The position numbers and the translations under genes were made by a program. A DNA stretch of 64,000 nucleotides, taken from NCBI GenBank assembly GCA_963575645.1, contig OY754468.1, positions 22,282,465 to 22,346,464 of the forward strand, written 5' to 3'. This document shows, piece after piece, positions 45,321 through 56,073 of the stretch; within the stretch, counting starts at the first letter, position 1, and every line of letters starts with the position of its first letter. The notes beneath the pieces were generated by a model that saw nothing but the letters and a program-made list of their open reading frames with translations, was not told the DNA's origin and ran no database searches. Source of the stretch: Xanthostigma xanthostigma. Its lineage: Eukaryota > Arthropoda > Insecta > Raphidioptera > Raphidiidae.

Positions 45321-46847
45321 CATATTAAGTTATTTGCTGTCTTTATAGATTTTCAACGTGCGTTTGATTCTGTATGTCACATAAAGTTGTGGAATAAACT
45401 CTACAGTATCGGTGTTTCCACTAAAATAATAAATGTAATAAAAGATCTGTATGACAACGCTAATATGAAAGTAAAAACTGAGATGAAATACACTGGACCT
45501 ATCGAGATTACCGAAGGAGTTTTGCAAGGGGAAACCCTCAGTCCTTTATTATTTGCCTTATTTATCTACGATCTAGACCTATTTTTCAGAAAACATGGCG
45601 CTGTTGGCTTAAACATAAATGGAAGAGATGAAATTATTTCACTGCTTTACGCAGATGACCTAGTCGTATTAGGAGACACTCCGGTAGATATTAACAAAAA
45701 GCTGAAAATTTTAAAAATGTACTGTCTAGAAAATGCTCTTAGAGTTAACGTCAGCAAAACTAAAATCATACACTTTAAGAGAGGGGGTAAAAGCAAATTT
45801 CCATACAAGTTTTTGTATGCACATAACGAAATTGAAGTTGTAAGCAAATATAATTATCTAGGGGTAACTTTTAATAGTTCGGGCCTTTTCTTAGAAACAT
45901 CAAATAATATAGTTAGCAAAGCAAATACTGCTGCTGGGGTAGTACTGAATCAGCTCGCGAAAGCCAAAGTAAGTTGTTGGGAGACTCAATGCAAAATGTA
46001 CGAAAGTGTAGTTGTTAGTACTTTAATGTTTGGTTCACCTATCTGGGCACTCCGATACTTCGACTTGATTGAAAAAGTACAAGTCAACTTTTTTAAAAAA
46101 CTCTTGAACTTACCACGTAACACACCAAGCTTTGTGATTCGCCTAGAAACGGGGATAGTTAAGCTCGAACATATAGTAATGAAACTACTCTTAAACTGGC
46201 TGTTAAAGTTAAATTATATGGAAAACGACAGACTTACAAAAATTTGTTTTATTAGAATGCAAGAAATAGGTTCAGGGTCTAGCTTAAAATTTAATTGGAT
46301 AACCCAAGTTAAAAATGTATTCAATAAAGAAGGTTTCCAACTCAACATAAACAATGCAGCCGATATAAAAACTCAAAAGAATGATTTGCTGAGTATCTTT
46401 AAATCAAATTTAAGACACCAAGACATTGCAAAGATCGAAAATTCCAACTATTGTGAATATTACAAAATGTTATTTCAGTGCGATCAAAGCCCACAAATGT
46501 ATTTAACATACAATCTGCCTATTAATTTGGTGCGGCTTTTAGCACAGCTACGTGTATTCAGCAAATACACCTTAAGAATAATTTATAAATGTATCAAATA
46601 TAAAACTAACCCCGAGCTTAATTGCACAATGTGCAATATGAACACAAAAGAAAATTTACAACATTTTGTATCCGAATGTCCGATTTATGTAGCTAGCCGC
46701 AAATACTATTTAGACAATATTTTAAGTGATTCAAAGAATAATTTTCATAATTTAATTTTTTTACTATCTGGCTGTAATAGAAACAGTGTAATAAAAAAAT
46801 GTAATTATGTTGTATTAAAAACCAGAAACTATATAATTAATTTTTAA
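45321..46847 (+). CDS. LINE reverse transcriptase, 5'-truncated, clade unresolved
   Basis: The frame is open from just after a stop at 45318-45320. The first residues read AVFIDFQRAFDSVCHIKLWN (RT block with catalytic Asp), followed by GVLQGETLSPLLFALF, then SLLYADDLVVLG with the YADD catalytic pair, and YLGVTFNSSG. Near the C-terminus CTMCNMNTKENLQHFVSECP is a C-x2-C...H-x4-C zinc-knuckle-like segment common in LINE ORF2 ends. The endonuclease and the RT fingers are missing. About 509 codons remain without a stop, so the insertion is not old. The exact clade was not recognised. Confidence 0.8.
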   Translation, partial: HIKLFAVFIDFQRAFDSVCHIKLWNKLYSIGVSTKIINVIKDLYDNANMKVKTEMKYTGPIEITEGVLQGETLSPLLFALFIYDLDLFFRKHGAVGLNINGRDEIISLLYADDLVVLGDTPVDINKKLKILKMYCLENALRVNVSKTKIIHFKRGGKSKFPYKFLYAHNEIEVVSKYNYLGVTFNSSGLFLETSNNIVSKANTAAGVVLNQLAKAKVSCWETQCKMYESVVVSTLMFGSPIWALRYFDLIEKVQVNFFKKLLNLPRNTPSFVIRLETGIVKLEHIVMKLLLNWLLKLNYMENDRLTKICFIRMQEIGSGSSLKFNWITQVKNVFNKEGFQLNINNAADIKTQKNDLLSIFKSNLRHQDIAKIENSNYCEYYKMLFQCDQSPQMYLTYNLPINLVRLLAQLRVFSKYTLRIIYKCIKYKTNPELNCTMCNMNTKENLQHFVSECPIYVASRKYYLDNILSDSKNNFHNLIFLLSGCNRNSVIKKCNYVVLKTRNYIINF

Positions 46848-48309
46848 GTAGTTTACAATAATTAATGTACGTTAATATTAGCTATGGAAAATTTACTGTT
46901 TTTTCTTTTAATGAAATACTATATTTTATAATGTAAAATTGTATATCATCCCCTTGTAATAAGGAAAAATTTTCTTTAATACAATAAACTAATGTTAAAT
47001 GTTAAACAGAGGTTATAGAAAATGATGAATATTTTTTAGTGAAATTTTGCGAAACACGACTATAACTTTAAAGATCTAACAATTAAGTGGTTTATCTTAG
47101 TTGGAGTAATTTGAACTTATGTGGTAAGGATATTACTGTACCGAACCATTTTTACTTCAGGCACAACGTGCTTCTTGTCGAGTCACAAAAGTGGCAAGGA
47201 AATTAACTCATAGAGAGAGGAATTGTTTGCAGAAATTCCTCTAAACTGCGCTTATTGCATCTAGTTTTCTTATTATACCATAAAAAAACAATTGGGACAA
47301 TTATATATTTTTTTAATTAGCAGCTATAATATCGTGTTTATAGAGTCGGAATTTTTTTACGTTGAGATGTAAATTTATCCGGATTTAAAAATAATATACA
47401 TTGCAACACATTTTAAAATATCGCAAAAATGTTTTATTTATATAGTAGAATATAGACGCTCGACAGCCAAGATCGCCTGTTGAACGTTTTCATTAATGCA
47501 ACTTATCTTTTGATGTGAAGCGTTTGCCTAGGGGTTAACCGTGTAATTGACGCGAAAATTTTATGGGAGGACATTTTGTGGGAGAACATTACGTTTGTGT
47601 GGCTTTAGTTGAAGGCGACATCTAGGTAACAGGGCGAAGTTTAGTTACCGATAGTTCGCTATATGACAACGCGTGACGCTTGCTTTGTGTACCTATGCAT
47701 TGGATTATAACTTGGCTTTTGTTGAAGGCGGGAACTAGATGATATGGCAAAATTTAGTTACAGGGCAAAATTTAGTCGCCAGAATTTATCTTAAATTTAT
47801 GTTTCACATCTGCCAGGCGTCTCACGAAGGCTCACATTTTTCAATATTATTTATAAGCATAATTATTAGTTCAACGTGAGAAAAATGCACCAAATTCATA
47901 CAGTTTGTGAGAGCTCTTTTATACTGATATTTAAACCTATAGAGTAATTATTTATTTACAAAATAACACAAATGTTGTTTCCATTAAATCATAAACTGGG
48001 TGTTGAGAAACCTTGACATAATTTTAAAGTAGTGCAGAAATGCTTATGTAAACATAATACTTGTAACAGTATTCGAGTATTCGTATATTAACACATCGAA
48101 AGTAGCACGAGCTTTTGTTTGTACTGAGACTATGGAGATTTCAGGGACGGACTGAAAAATCATGATGATATTGCAGTCGTTGTTCAAAAGAAGAGTAAAA
48201 TATTGAATTTGAGGAGAGAAAAAACAGGTTTAAAACTCAGCTTGTGGTACGCAGGAGAAAACGCTAGATTTTATTACTTTCAAATTTTGAGATTGATCTA
48301 AATCCATAC
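46848..48309. other. LINE 3' UTR followed by unassigned sequence
   Basis: The first ~150 bp is probably the 3' UTR of the preceding LINE (ends near AATACAATAAACTAATGTTA). A GGACATTTTGTGGGAGAACA stretch and two related lines (GAAGGCGACATCTAGGTAAC and GAAGGCGGGAACTAGATGAT) lie at 47560-47780, a small local repeat. Nothing else was recognised. Confidence 0.4.
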
Positions 48310-48544
48310 TAATAATATTCTAAATGCAAAAGTAACTCTGTCTGTCTGTCTGTTACGTTTTCACGCCTAAACCGTAGAATAGATTTCGATAAAATTTGGC
48401 AAGGAGATAGATTGCATCCTGAGGAAGGACATAGGCTATCTTTTGTCTCAAAAAAAAACTAGAAGGAGTGAAAGTTTGTACATATGGGGAACCCATTACT
48501 CCACATGAAAATTCATATTTAGGCTTTTGATAAGATATTCAGAT
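48310..48544 (+). repeat. RTE/SINE-like lepidopteran repeat
   Basis: CTCTGTCTGTCTGTCTGTTA then CGTTTTCACGCCTAAACCGT, AAAATTTGGCAAGGAGATAG, GAAGGACATAGGCTATC and GGGGAACCCATTACTC match the minus-strand repeat at 21785-22540 in order. The large palindrome at 48545 is inserted at its 3' side. Confidence 0.65.
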
Positions 48545-49680
48545 ATATACAGGGTGTCCCATTAAGAATGGGACATAGAACAACCGCAGATTCTCCAATT
48601 CAAAATAAAACGATTAAGCGAAATATGCTTAGATAAAATGTTGCTCGTTTCCGAAATACAGGGTGTTGAAGTTGAAAACTGAAAAATAATTAATGTCCAT
48701 AATTTTGTTAATACACCGTATAATTTTACTCAAATCGGCACACTTGTTAAATATCATAAAATGCACCTAACAATAAAAAAATTAGTTCAGTACGCTCTAC
48801 CAGTGGCGTACGGCAGGAGTAAGTAATGCTTGTGCCCCTTCTAAATGTTACGCCGCTGTCTAAATTTTAATTTTGACTATAATTTTAATTTTTTTGATAT
48901 TTTCTAAGTCAATAATGTACACTTGTTAGTTTGTTGTAAAGTCATTGGTTTTCGAGATATTCGCAGTTAAAGATAGATAGACATGTACTTTTTATGTGTA
49001 TTATTATTAATAATATTCATTTTTACAATTTTGTCTTAAAACCAAACAAAGTAGAAACTAATGTAATGAAATTTTTAAAAATTTTTTAAAAATTTCATTA
49101 CATTAGTTTCTACTTTAACTAATGTAATGAAATTTTTAAAAATTTTTTAAAAATTTCATTACATTAGTTTCTACTTTGTTTGGTTTTAAGACAAAATTGT
49201 AAAAATGAATATTATTAATAATAATACACATAAAAAGTACATGTCTATCTATCTTTAACTGCGAATATCTCGAAAACCAATGACTTTACAACAAACTAAC
49301 AAGTGTACATTATTGACTTAGAAAATATCAAAAAAATTAAAATTATAGTCAAAATTAAAATTTAGACAGCGGCGTAACATTTAGAAGGGGCACAAGCATT
49401 ACTTACTCCTGCCTTACGCCACTGGTAGAGCGTACTGAACTAATTTTTTTATTGTTAGGTGCATTTTATGATATTTAACAAGTGTGCCGATTTGAGTAAA
49501 ATTATACGGTGTATTAACAAAATTATGGACATTAATTATTTTTCAGTTTTCAACTTCAACACCCTGTATTTCGGAAACGAGCAACATTTTATCTAAGCAT
49601 ATTTCGCTTAATCGTTTTATTTTGAATTGGAGAATCTGCGGTTGTTCTATGTCCCATTCTTAATGGGACACCCTGTATAT
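48545..49680. repeat. Almost perfect 1.14-kb palindrome
   Basis: The left arm begins ATATACAGGGTGTCCCATTA and the right arm ends TAATGGGACACCCTGTATAT. Reading both arms inward I find only one difference in the first ~300 bp (GTACGGCAGG versus GTAAGGCAGG). The centre (about 49075-49160) carries two tandem copies of a smaller palindrome, AATGTAATGAAATTTTTAAA then AATTTTTTAAAAATTTCATT. It is inserted in the RTE/SINE-like repeat; TATA flanks both ends. It may be a foldback MITE or an assembly/replication product. Confidence 0.85.
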
Positions 49681-49872
49681 GTTTCTACCTTTTTCAAAAT
49701 CATTCTTCAAGGGGATAAAATAGAGGATGGTGTAAGCACTTCGTAAAGTTCTTACTTTAAAATTAATAAAACGCTTTAGTATAATTATAAACAATTCGTA
49801 ATCTAATGTTTCCTCTAGAGAAGTATTCAATTAATTAATATTTTCATAAATTATAACAACTTTCATTTTTCC

Positions 49873-49962
49873 AGCGTAGCTATGGTCCCCCCGACGCGTC
49901 TGTCTGTCTGAACGCGATACACTCGAAAACTACCGAACGGATTTTCATACGGTTTTCATTAA
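49873..49962 (+). repeat. RTE/SINE-like repeat, left part (continues at 56165)
   Basis: GGTCCCCCCGACGCGTCTGT then CTGTCTGAACG and AAACTACCGAACGGATTTTC are typical. The repeat is cut at TTAA (49959-49962) by the TTAA element and resumes at 56165. Confidence 0.55.
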
Positions 49963-49978
49963 CAGGTTAAGCGCCGTA

Positions 49979-50550
49979 GCGGACACCGGTGTCCGCTCGT
50001 CTTCCACATATCGTGCCTAGCCAAGCGGACGCACTCTTATGAAGTTTAATGTGCCAGAGTGTCCGCTGTGGCCCTGCACAACCAGACGCTAGTGTCAGGT
50101 TTTTCGTAGCAATAATTATTGGTAAAAAAAACGATTTATTGAAAAAACTGTTGAACAAGAACAAAATGGCTATAGCTATCGAAATACTTATAGCTAAAAA
50201 CTTATTATAATTATAATAATTTATTTTTTATGGAATGAGGCAAAATCTTGGGTTTCCTTCAGAATATTGGTTCGTCTCTAAAGCTAATTGTAATATTCGC
50301 TTTGCACGGCTGTTCATCTTTTTAGGAAAAATCAAACGCTCACGTTATAACACAAAAACTAAACAATCAGAGTGTAAATAATGTCGCATTCTTGGCCAAC
50401 AATACAGTCAGATTCATGTCAAAACTTGCAAAATTAAATCGGCGGACACTTCGTTATTTGCCGTGTCCGCTCGTTTGTCACGCCACCGAGCGGACACCGG
50501 TGTCCGCTGGAGGTTGCGGATGGCCACGGCGGACACCGGTGTCCGCCGTC
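49979..50550. promoter_or_regulatory. Three perfect GCGGACACCGGTGTCCGC palindromes
   Basis: The 18-bp palindrome occurs three times; half-sites GCGGACAC and GTGTCCGC also occur near 50062, 50442 and 50463. Its placement near one end of a TTAA element suggests protein-binding sites, for instance for a transposase in trans. This is inference only. Confidence 0.45.
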
Positions 50551-50732
50551 AATTTTTTCTATTTGAAAAATGCCAAATTTTCCAAAATCATCTAATATAG
50601 TTCAAAATCATCAGAAGTATGCAAAATTGACAAAAAACCACATTAGATTAGATTTATTTGGGGTGATAAGACATTCTGTATATCTCACAAACACTGCGAC
50701 CTAGAAGATCTTTTGTGCATCCCCTAATAGTA

Positions 50733-53700
50733 TTATTCCCAGTCTGGTAGAATGCTTTTTGTGAACCTTATTACCTTACTGGGGGCTGCTCTCCATATAT
50801 CCTCAGGCTTTGGAAAGGGCCTGTTAAGATATAGTAGCCTTTTGGAGAAGACTGCTTCACATTCACAAAGAATGTGTTCAGCAGTTTCTTTTGCTTCTTT
50901 ACAGAAGCGACAGTTATCATCTGGGGCTTTACCCATTTTTGAGAGATGGTATCTCAGAGGGCAGTGGCCTGTAAGGAGTCCTGTCATTATTCTCAGATCT
51001 GATTTGCTGAGCATAAGGAGTTCTTTAGTCCTTTTGATATTATGCGAGATAAATCTCTTTGATTGTCTTAGTCCTAGAATAGACTTCCAACGGGAGGCCT
51101 TCTTTTCGTCCTCCCATTTGCGAACCTCTAGCTTAACATGGCTCTTAGAATAGCCACAGAAAGGTTCAGGGCCTATAAAAGTTTTAGTTCCTCCTTCTTT
51201 AGCGAGGGAGTCTGCTATCTCATTGCCTTCGATGCCTGTATGCCCCGGGACCCACATTAGGGTTACTCTGTTATATACACCCAGTTTATCAACAGTATCT
51301 AGGCATTCCCAGACCAGTCTTGACTCAATTTTGTGTGAACATAGAGCCATAATAGCTGCTCTGCTATCCGATAGGATGAATATTTTTGCGTTACTATAGC
51401 CTTTGTTCAGGCAGTTTAGAGCGCAAAGTTGTATGGCGTATATTTCTGCCTGGAATACAGTGGCAATAGAGCCCATGGGAGCTGATATCCTTGTTTTAGG
51501 ACCATAAACTCCTGCTCCTACCTTATTATCCATCTTAGATCCGTCTGTGTAATATACCAGGGATCCTCTGGGGAAGTTTATCTTACCTTCTTCCCAGAAT
51601 TTGCGACTTTCTATGTTAGCATTGAATCTTCTATCAAATTTGAATCTGACATCCATCAGATCCACCACTGTACAGGTCATTAGGTTAAGATTCCTAAGAA
51701 TACTTAGGTGACCTGTTAAGTCTCCAGACTTAAAATTTTTTGTTCTTTGCAATCGAGTTGCAAAGATTGCTGCTTCTTTCTCTAGATAGAGTGGGAGGGT
51801 GGGAAGATCAAGTATCACCTCCAGGGCAGCAGTGGGGCATGTACTGGAGGCACCAGTAATCATGAGACACGCTAGTCTCTGTAGTTTGGTAAGTTGGGCT
51901 TGTGCTCCCTTACTTTCCAATTTTGGCCACCATACCATTGCGGCATAACTGACCATGGGTCTCACTATAACCTTATATACCCAGTCGGTTATTTTAGGCT
52001 TTAGTCCCCATTTCTTACCTACCATTTTGCTGCAGGTAAATAATGCACCTCTAGCCTTGTTAATGATCTGCTCGAGATGTAGGTTCCACGTAAGTTTTTG
52101 ATCGAGTGTGACTCCCAAAAACTTGACGCTAGTAGAGAGGTCGATTTGTATCCCTCCCAGACTGGGTGCTCTGATTGTAAGCTTCCTTCTCCTGGTAAAA
52201 GGAACAATAGTAGTCTTATGTGGGTTAATATTAAGCCCTTCATTAAGGCACCAAGTATTTGCTAGCTTTAGGGCATCTTGCATTCGGTCATAAATCGTCC
52301 CGTCATGCTTGCCCCTGACTATAATGACAATGTCGTCAGCGTATCCGATGGTTTCGAAACCGTTATCTGACAGTTTGTTTAAAAGGTCATCGACTACCAG
52401 TGACCACAGCAGGGGCGATAGGCAGCCTCCCTGTGGACAGCCTTTTATGGTTTTTACTGTACTGGACTCATCTCCGAGACAAGCCGTTATCAGTCGGTTA
52501 GTGAGCATGGAATGTATCCATTTAGCCATCGTGGGGTCCAAGCCCCTATTAATTAAGGCTTTCTGAATGGATGCATGTGAGGTGTTGTCAAACGCACCCT
52601 CTATGTCCATGAATGCACTTAGTGCAACTTCTCCGTGTTCTCTGGCCTTTTCAATTTTTCTGATGAGGCTATGTAGAGCAGAGACAGTAGATTTACCTGG
52701 TTGATAGGCAAATTGACTAGCATTAAGGGGAAACGAAGTTAAGTGTTCATTTCTAATATGCTGGTCAATAATTTTCTCCATCGTCTTTAATAGAAAAGAT
52801 GATAGACTAATAGGTCGAAAGGATTTGGGGTGGGTTTTGAGGCGTTTTCCTACCTTTGGAATGAACACCACCTTAACGTCCTGCCAGGATTTGGGTATAT
52901 GTCCCCAAGCAAAACTGGATCGGAACAATATCAATAGATCTGCTATTATGATCTCTATTCCTTGCTGGAGGAATGCAGGATATATTCCGTCCCCACCTGG
53001 GGATTTATAGGGCTTGAATGATTTAATTGCCCATCTGACTTTACCCGGGGTAAATATTTTACCAGCTAGTTTGTGTGTGTGGGCCTGAGGTCGTTTAATC
53101 ACCTCTGAGTAGCCCATTCTTATTGGGTAGTCATTGTGTATCACCTCTGAACCTGGGAAATGTGTTTCAAGTAAGACTTGAATTGTCTCCCCTTCGGATT
53201 CAGTGAGGGTGCCATCAGTTTTTATTAGCTGACCTATGCCATTTGAGTGATCTTTCGCTAGGACTTTATGTAATCGCGCCGCGGTATGTGTACTATTGAC
53301 ACCCTCGCAAAACGTTTTCCATGACCTTCTTTTAGATTTCCTCAATTCCTTGTTGTACTCTGTAAGCGCTTTTCTATATTCATCCCAATTTCGGGTGATT
53401 TTAGCCCTATTAAAGAGTTTCCTTGCATTTTGGCGGAGTAGGCTTAATCCTTTATTCCACCAGGGTACGTCCCTGTTTAGTTTTGTCTGTTTTAATGGAC
53501 AACTTTCTTCAAAGGCGGAATAAATGCGGTCCCTTAATTTATGCGAGGCATCGTCAAGAGCTTCTAGAGACTCTATTTTGCCCGGTATTATCCTATCCTT
53601 GGACTTTAAGATATTACGGTAAGTATCCCAATCCGTAAGTCTAGGATTCCGTTGTGCCTCTATAATATGGGTTTTTATTTCAAGATCGAATCTAATGTGC

Positions 53701-54404
53701 ATGTGATCTGAAAGAGATGCATAGGCAGATACATGCCAATTTTTAACCCTATCTATAAAAGCAGGGCTAGCTAGTGTTAGGTCGAGAACCTCCTCCCTAA
53801 TAGCGTTAATAAAAGTAGGTTTATCTCCCCTATTCATAATGTCAATATTATTAGCTAACAAATATTCAAGGAGTTCCTCACCTCTTTTATTGATGTTTGT
53901 GCTGCTCCATAGCGTATGATGGGCATTAGCATCACATCCGATGATGAATTGTAGATTCATCTTTTTGCAGTGAGTAATGAAGTCAGATATTGCATCTGGA
54001 GGTGATGAGTCAGCCTCAGGAAAGTAGGCTGAGGCTATTGCAACCTTAAGCCTTCCTCCCCTGTGTGTCGTATCTATTATCACTGCAGCGATATCACGTT
54101 GAATAAATCTAGAAAAAGGAATACAATTTATTCGTTTGTTAATCATAATGGCGGCTCTAGGATTTTCACAGCCACTACAATAGATTAGTTTACTTAACTG
54201 GGTCTGAAGACCCCTGATGTTGTTGGCTACTAGCCATGGCTCTTGGATGAGTGCCAAGTCCATTTCTTCTCGAATAAACCTCCATGAGAGCACATCAGAT
54301 GCAGCTTTTGCATGGTGGAGGTTTATTTGAAGGCACTTAATGATGTCGTCCATCATCAGCCTTCCGATTCCACGGTTTCCCGCGATTCCTTCCTCTGGGA
54401 GCAA
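50733..54404 (-). CDS. LINE ORF2: endonuclease, reverse transcriptase, RNase H
   Basis: The frame is 1,223 codons; the likely start is the ATGATG at 54356, which overlaps the end of ORF1 (stop at 54337-54339). In the 1,223-residue numbering: EN with LQINLHHAKA (25-34), IQEPW (53-57), GCDANAHH (156-163), LDLTLAS (207-213) and SDH (232-234); RT with SFRPISLSSF (528-537), FMDIEGAFDNTSH (598-610), GCPQGGCLSPLLWSLVVDDL (655-674) and YADD (688-691); RNase H with YYTDGS (951-956), QAEIYAIQL (985-993), LSDSRAAIMAL (1011-1021) and WVPGHTGIEGNEIADSLAKE (1051-1070). A CCHC-like finger (C1165, C1168, H1177, C1182) follows. All key acidic residues are present. The wording of EN and RT resembles the LOA clade. 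It enables target-primed reverse transcription. Confidence 0.9.
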   Translation of the reverse strand: MLPEEGIAGNRGIGRLMMDDIIKCLQINLHHAKAASDVLSWRFIREEMDLALIQEPWLVANNIRGLQTQLSKLIYCSGCENPRAAIMINKRINCIPFSRFIQRDIAAVIIDTTHRGGRLKVAIASAYFPEADSSPPDAISDFITHCKKMNLQFIIGCDANAHHTLWSSTNINKRGEELLEYLLANNIDIMNRGDKPTFINAIREEVLDLTLASPAFIDRVKNWHVSAYASLSDHMHIRFDLEIKTHIIEAQRNPRLTDWDTYRNILKSKDRIIPGKIESLEALDDASHKLRDRIYSAFEESCPLKQTKLNRDVPWWNKGLSLLRQNARKLFNRAKITRNWDEYRKALTEYNKELRKSKRRSWKTFCEGVNSTHTAARLHKVLAKDHSNGIGQLIKTDGTLTESEGETIQVLLETHFPGSEVIHNDYPIRMGYSEVIKRPQAHTHKLAGKIFTPGKVRWAIKSFKPYKSPGGDGIYPAFLQQGIEIIIADLLILFRSSFAWGHIPKSWQDVKVVFIPKVGKRLKTHPKSFRPISLSSFLLKTMEKIIDQHIRNEHLTSFPLNASQFAYQPGKSTVSALHSLIRKIEKAREHGEVALSAFMDIEGAFDNTSHASIQKALINRGLDPTMAKWIHSMLTNRLITACLGDESSTVKTIKGCPQGGCLSPLLWSLVVDDLLNKLSDNGFETIGYADDIVIIVRGKHDGTIYDRMQDALKLANTWCLNEGLNINPHKTTIVPFTRRRKLTIRAPSLGGIQIDLSTSVKFLGVTLDQKLTWNLHLEQIINKARGALFTCSKMVGKKWGLKPKITDWVYKVIVRPMVSYAAMVWWPKLESKGAQAQLTKLQRLACLMITGASSTCPTAALEVILDLPTLPLYLEKEAAIFATRLQRTKNFKSGDLTGHLSILRNLNLMTCTVVDLMDVRFKFDRRFNANIESRKFWEEGKINFPRGSLVYYTDGSKMDNKVGAGVYGPKTRISAPMGSIATVFQAEIYAIQLCALNCLNKGYSNAKIFILSDSRAAIMALCSHKIESRLVWECLDTVDKLGVYNRVTLMWVPGHTGIEGNEIADSLAKEGGTKTFIGPEPFCGYSKSHVKLEVRKWEDEKKASRWKSILGLRQSKRFISHNIKRTKELLMLSKSDLRIMTGLLTGHCPLRYHLSKMGKAPDDNCRFCKEAKETAEHILCECEAVFSKRLLYLNRPFPKPEDIWRAAPSKVIRFTKSILPDWE

Positions 54405-55803
54405 CTACCCGCTCCTGCCGCAGTAGAGGCTTCTGTGAGCTCTTTCTGTGAGGCGAAGATTTGCGCTGTACGGTGGAGAGCTTTTGTTCAGCTCTTATCC
54501 CTGATGTGGAGGCTGTAGGAACAGTCCTAGCCTGTGAAGTGGATGGTGTACTTACCCCTGATGTTGAGGGCATTGGTTCCATCCTTTCACTTGAAGTTGA
54601 GGGCATTTGCTCCTCCGTTTGTAAAGTCTCAGGTTTTGAAACTGTCGAGGAGGATTTTATGGCCTCTTTCCCAACAGTGCTCTCCTTCGACTTGGGGTTG
54701 GTACTTTTGGGTCGGAATTTAACGACCCCAAATTTGTAGTCCACTAGGAACTCTTGTTTTTTAAGAGCTTCAAAACTTGCCGTGTTCAGAGATACGACCA
54801 GCTCTACGCAGTTCTTAGGAGCATTTGCTCTCTTCAGAACCTTCCAGTCCTTGGCATTAAGTCCGTCGTTTTGGTTTTCAACGAACTTGAGAATTGTCTC
54901 ATTATTGTGGTCAAGGCTATTTCCAAAGTAGCCTATTAAAATGTGTGGTCGAGGAATTTCTCCCTCATCTACCACCTTAAGGTCTATATTATCTACCTTA
55001 AAGTTTGTTAAGCTGCTTTTTATCCACTCAGCTGTGTCTTTATTGCAGCATGTAGCGACTATATAGCCTGGTTTGAAGCTAAAGTCTCTAAACTTAGGCT
55101 TTATAGTAGCCTTTGAGTCTAGAGCTAAAACTAGATCCAACACATTTTTTTGAACGGCCTCTTGCTGTGCCATCGTTAGTGAAATTGCTGGATAGTTAGT
55201 GGGGATGATGCCCAATCTTACGCTATCCAGCATTTGTTTAAAGGTTGGGCGATGGGGTGTTGTATCATCCCCTTGTCGCCGTTTTTGTTCTATAGTAGCT
55301 GTGGGGTTTTGAGCCCCTTCAGCACTTTGAACTTTGGCCTTTTTGGCTGGTTCGCCTTTACCGGGTGTTGAGTCGTCTGAGCGTCCTCTTTTGCTCGTAG
55401 TAGGCTGTTGTTTATATGGCTGCCTACATTGAATTCGGGCCTCTTCAACGGTGTGCCCTTGCTTCAACAGCCATTTGAAGCGCTTTCGCGCTGCTCCACT
55501 CAGTCCACGCGTAGGGCCTTTGAGGTCCATCTTGCCGAGGGATTTTTGTAATTCCTCATCTGAGGAAAGAGAAGGGATTTCCTCAGTCTCCATCCCAATT
55601 ACAGGGACATGTGGAGGCTGATCTACCCCAATCTCTACTTCGGTTTTGGGCTCTTGAGGCGTGCCCGTGCCTTCAGGTTTTTTAGTTTCTTGGTCCATAT
55701 ATTCCCACGAGAAGCTAGGGAAATAAACTGTCCGCTCCTGCAGAGCCCCGCTTGCAGAAGTAAGGCTAAGTGCATCCGAAGGTCGCCTGGTATTCGGAGC
55801 CAT
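54337..55803 (-). CDS. LINE ORF1: gag-like RNA-binding protein (DUF4780-type)
   Basis: 488 codons, starting at 55803. The N-terminus is acidic and low in order; then LSGAARKRFKWLLKQGHTVE at about 99-118, a Lys/Ser/Thr-rich linker, and a ~180-residue globular region (FKQMLDSVRLGIIPTNYP to FEALKKQEFLVDYKFGVVKF). I recall this as the insect ORF1 domain DUF4780. The C-terminal ~100 residues are Ser/Pro/Thr-rich and end in a basic tail (RGRNRGKPWNRKADDGRHH). No CCHC knuckles are evident. It overlaps ORF2 by about 20 bp in another frame, suggesting coupled translation. Confidence 0.8.
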   Translation of the reverse strand: MAPNTRRPSDALSLTSASGALQERTVYFPSFSWEYMDQETKKPEGTGTPQEPKTEVEIGVDQPPHVPVIGMETEEIPSLSSDEELQKSLGKMDLKGPTRGLSGAARKRFKWLLKQGHTVEEARIQCRQPYKQQPTTSKRGRSDDSTPGKGEPAKKAKVQSAEGAQNPTATIEQKRRQGDDTTPHRPTFKQMLDSVRLGIIPTNYPAISLTMAQQEAVQKNVLDLVLALDSKATIKPKFRDFSFKPGYIVATCCNKDTAEWIKSSLTNFKVDNIDLKVVDEGEIPRPHILIGYFGNSLDHNNETILKFVENQNDGLNAKDWKVLKRANAPKNCVELVVSLNTASFEALKKQEFLVDYKFGVVKFRPKSTNPKSKESTVGKEAIKSSSTVSKPETLQTEEQMPSTSSERMEPMPSTSGVSTPSTSQARTVPTASTSGIRAEQKLSTVQRKSSPHRKSSQKPLLRQERVVAPRGRNRGKPWNRKADDGRHH

Positions 55804-56072
55804 CGTTCGAGACTACACTGACGCAGAGCCATTCATCCTTTAGGCACGATGGGTTACACCTTAGGATTGCGGATTTTTTTTCTGGGTTTACTCCCATAGA
55901 GCCGACATGTTCTGTTAAAACAGGGGCACCTCGAGTAGGGTGCGATTCTTCATCGCGCATGTCGGTCTTGAGGAAGGAGAGGCTATGGTGGTGTGTTAGC
56001 ACCTCTATATTGCGCTTCACTTTCTCCTGATGTTTGGTCTAGAAGTTGCCTACCAGACCTCACACCCACCCC

Positions 56073-56073
<1 letters not shown>

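Noticed and set aside
50752-51153. Plus-strand frames across the LOA-like LINE (for example 133 aa here, 92 aa at 54461)
   Set aside because: Shadows of the ORF2/ORF1 coding strands.
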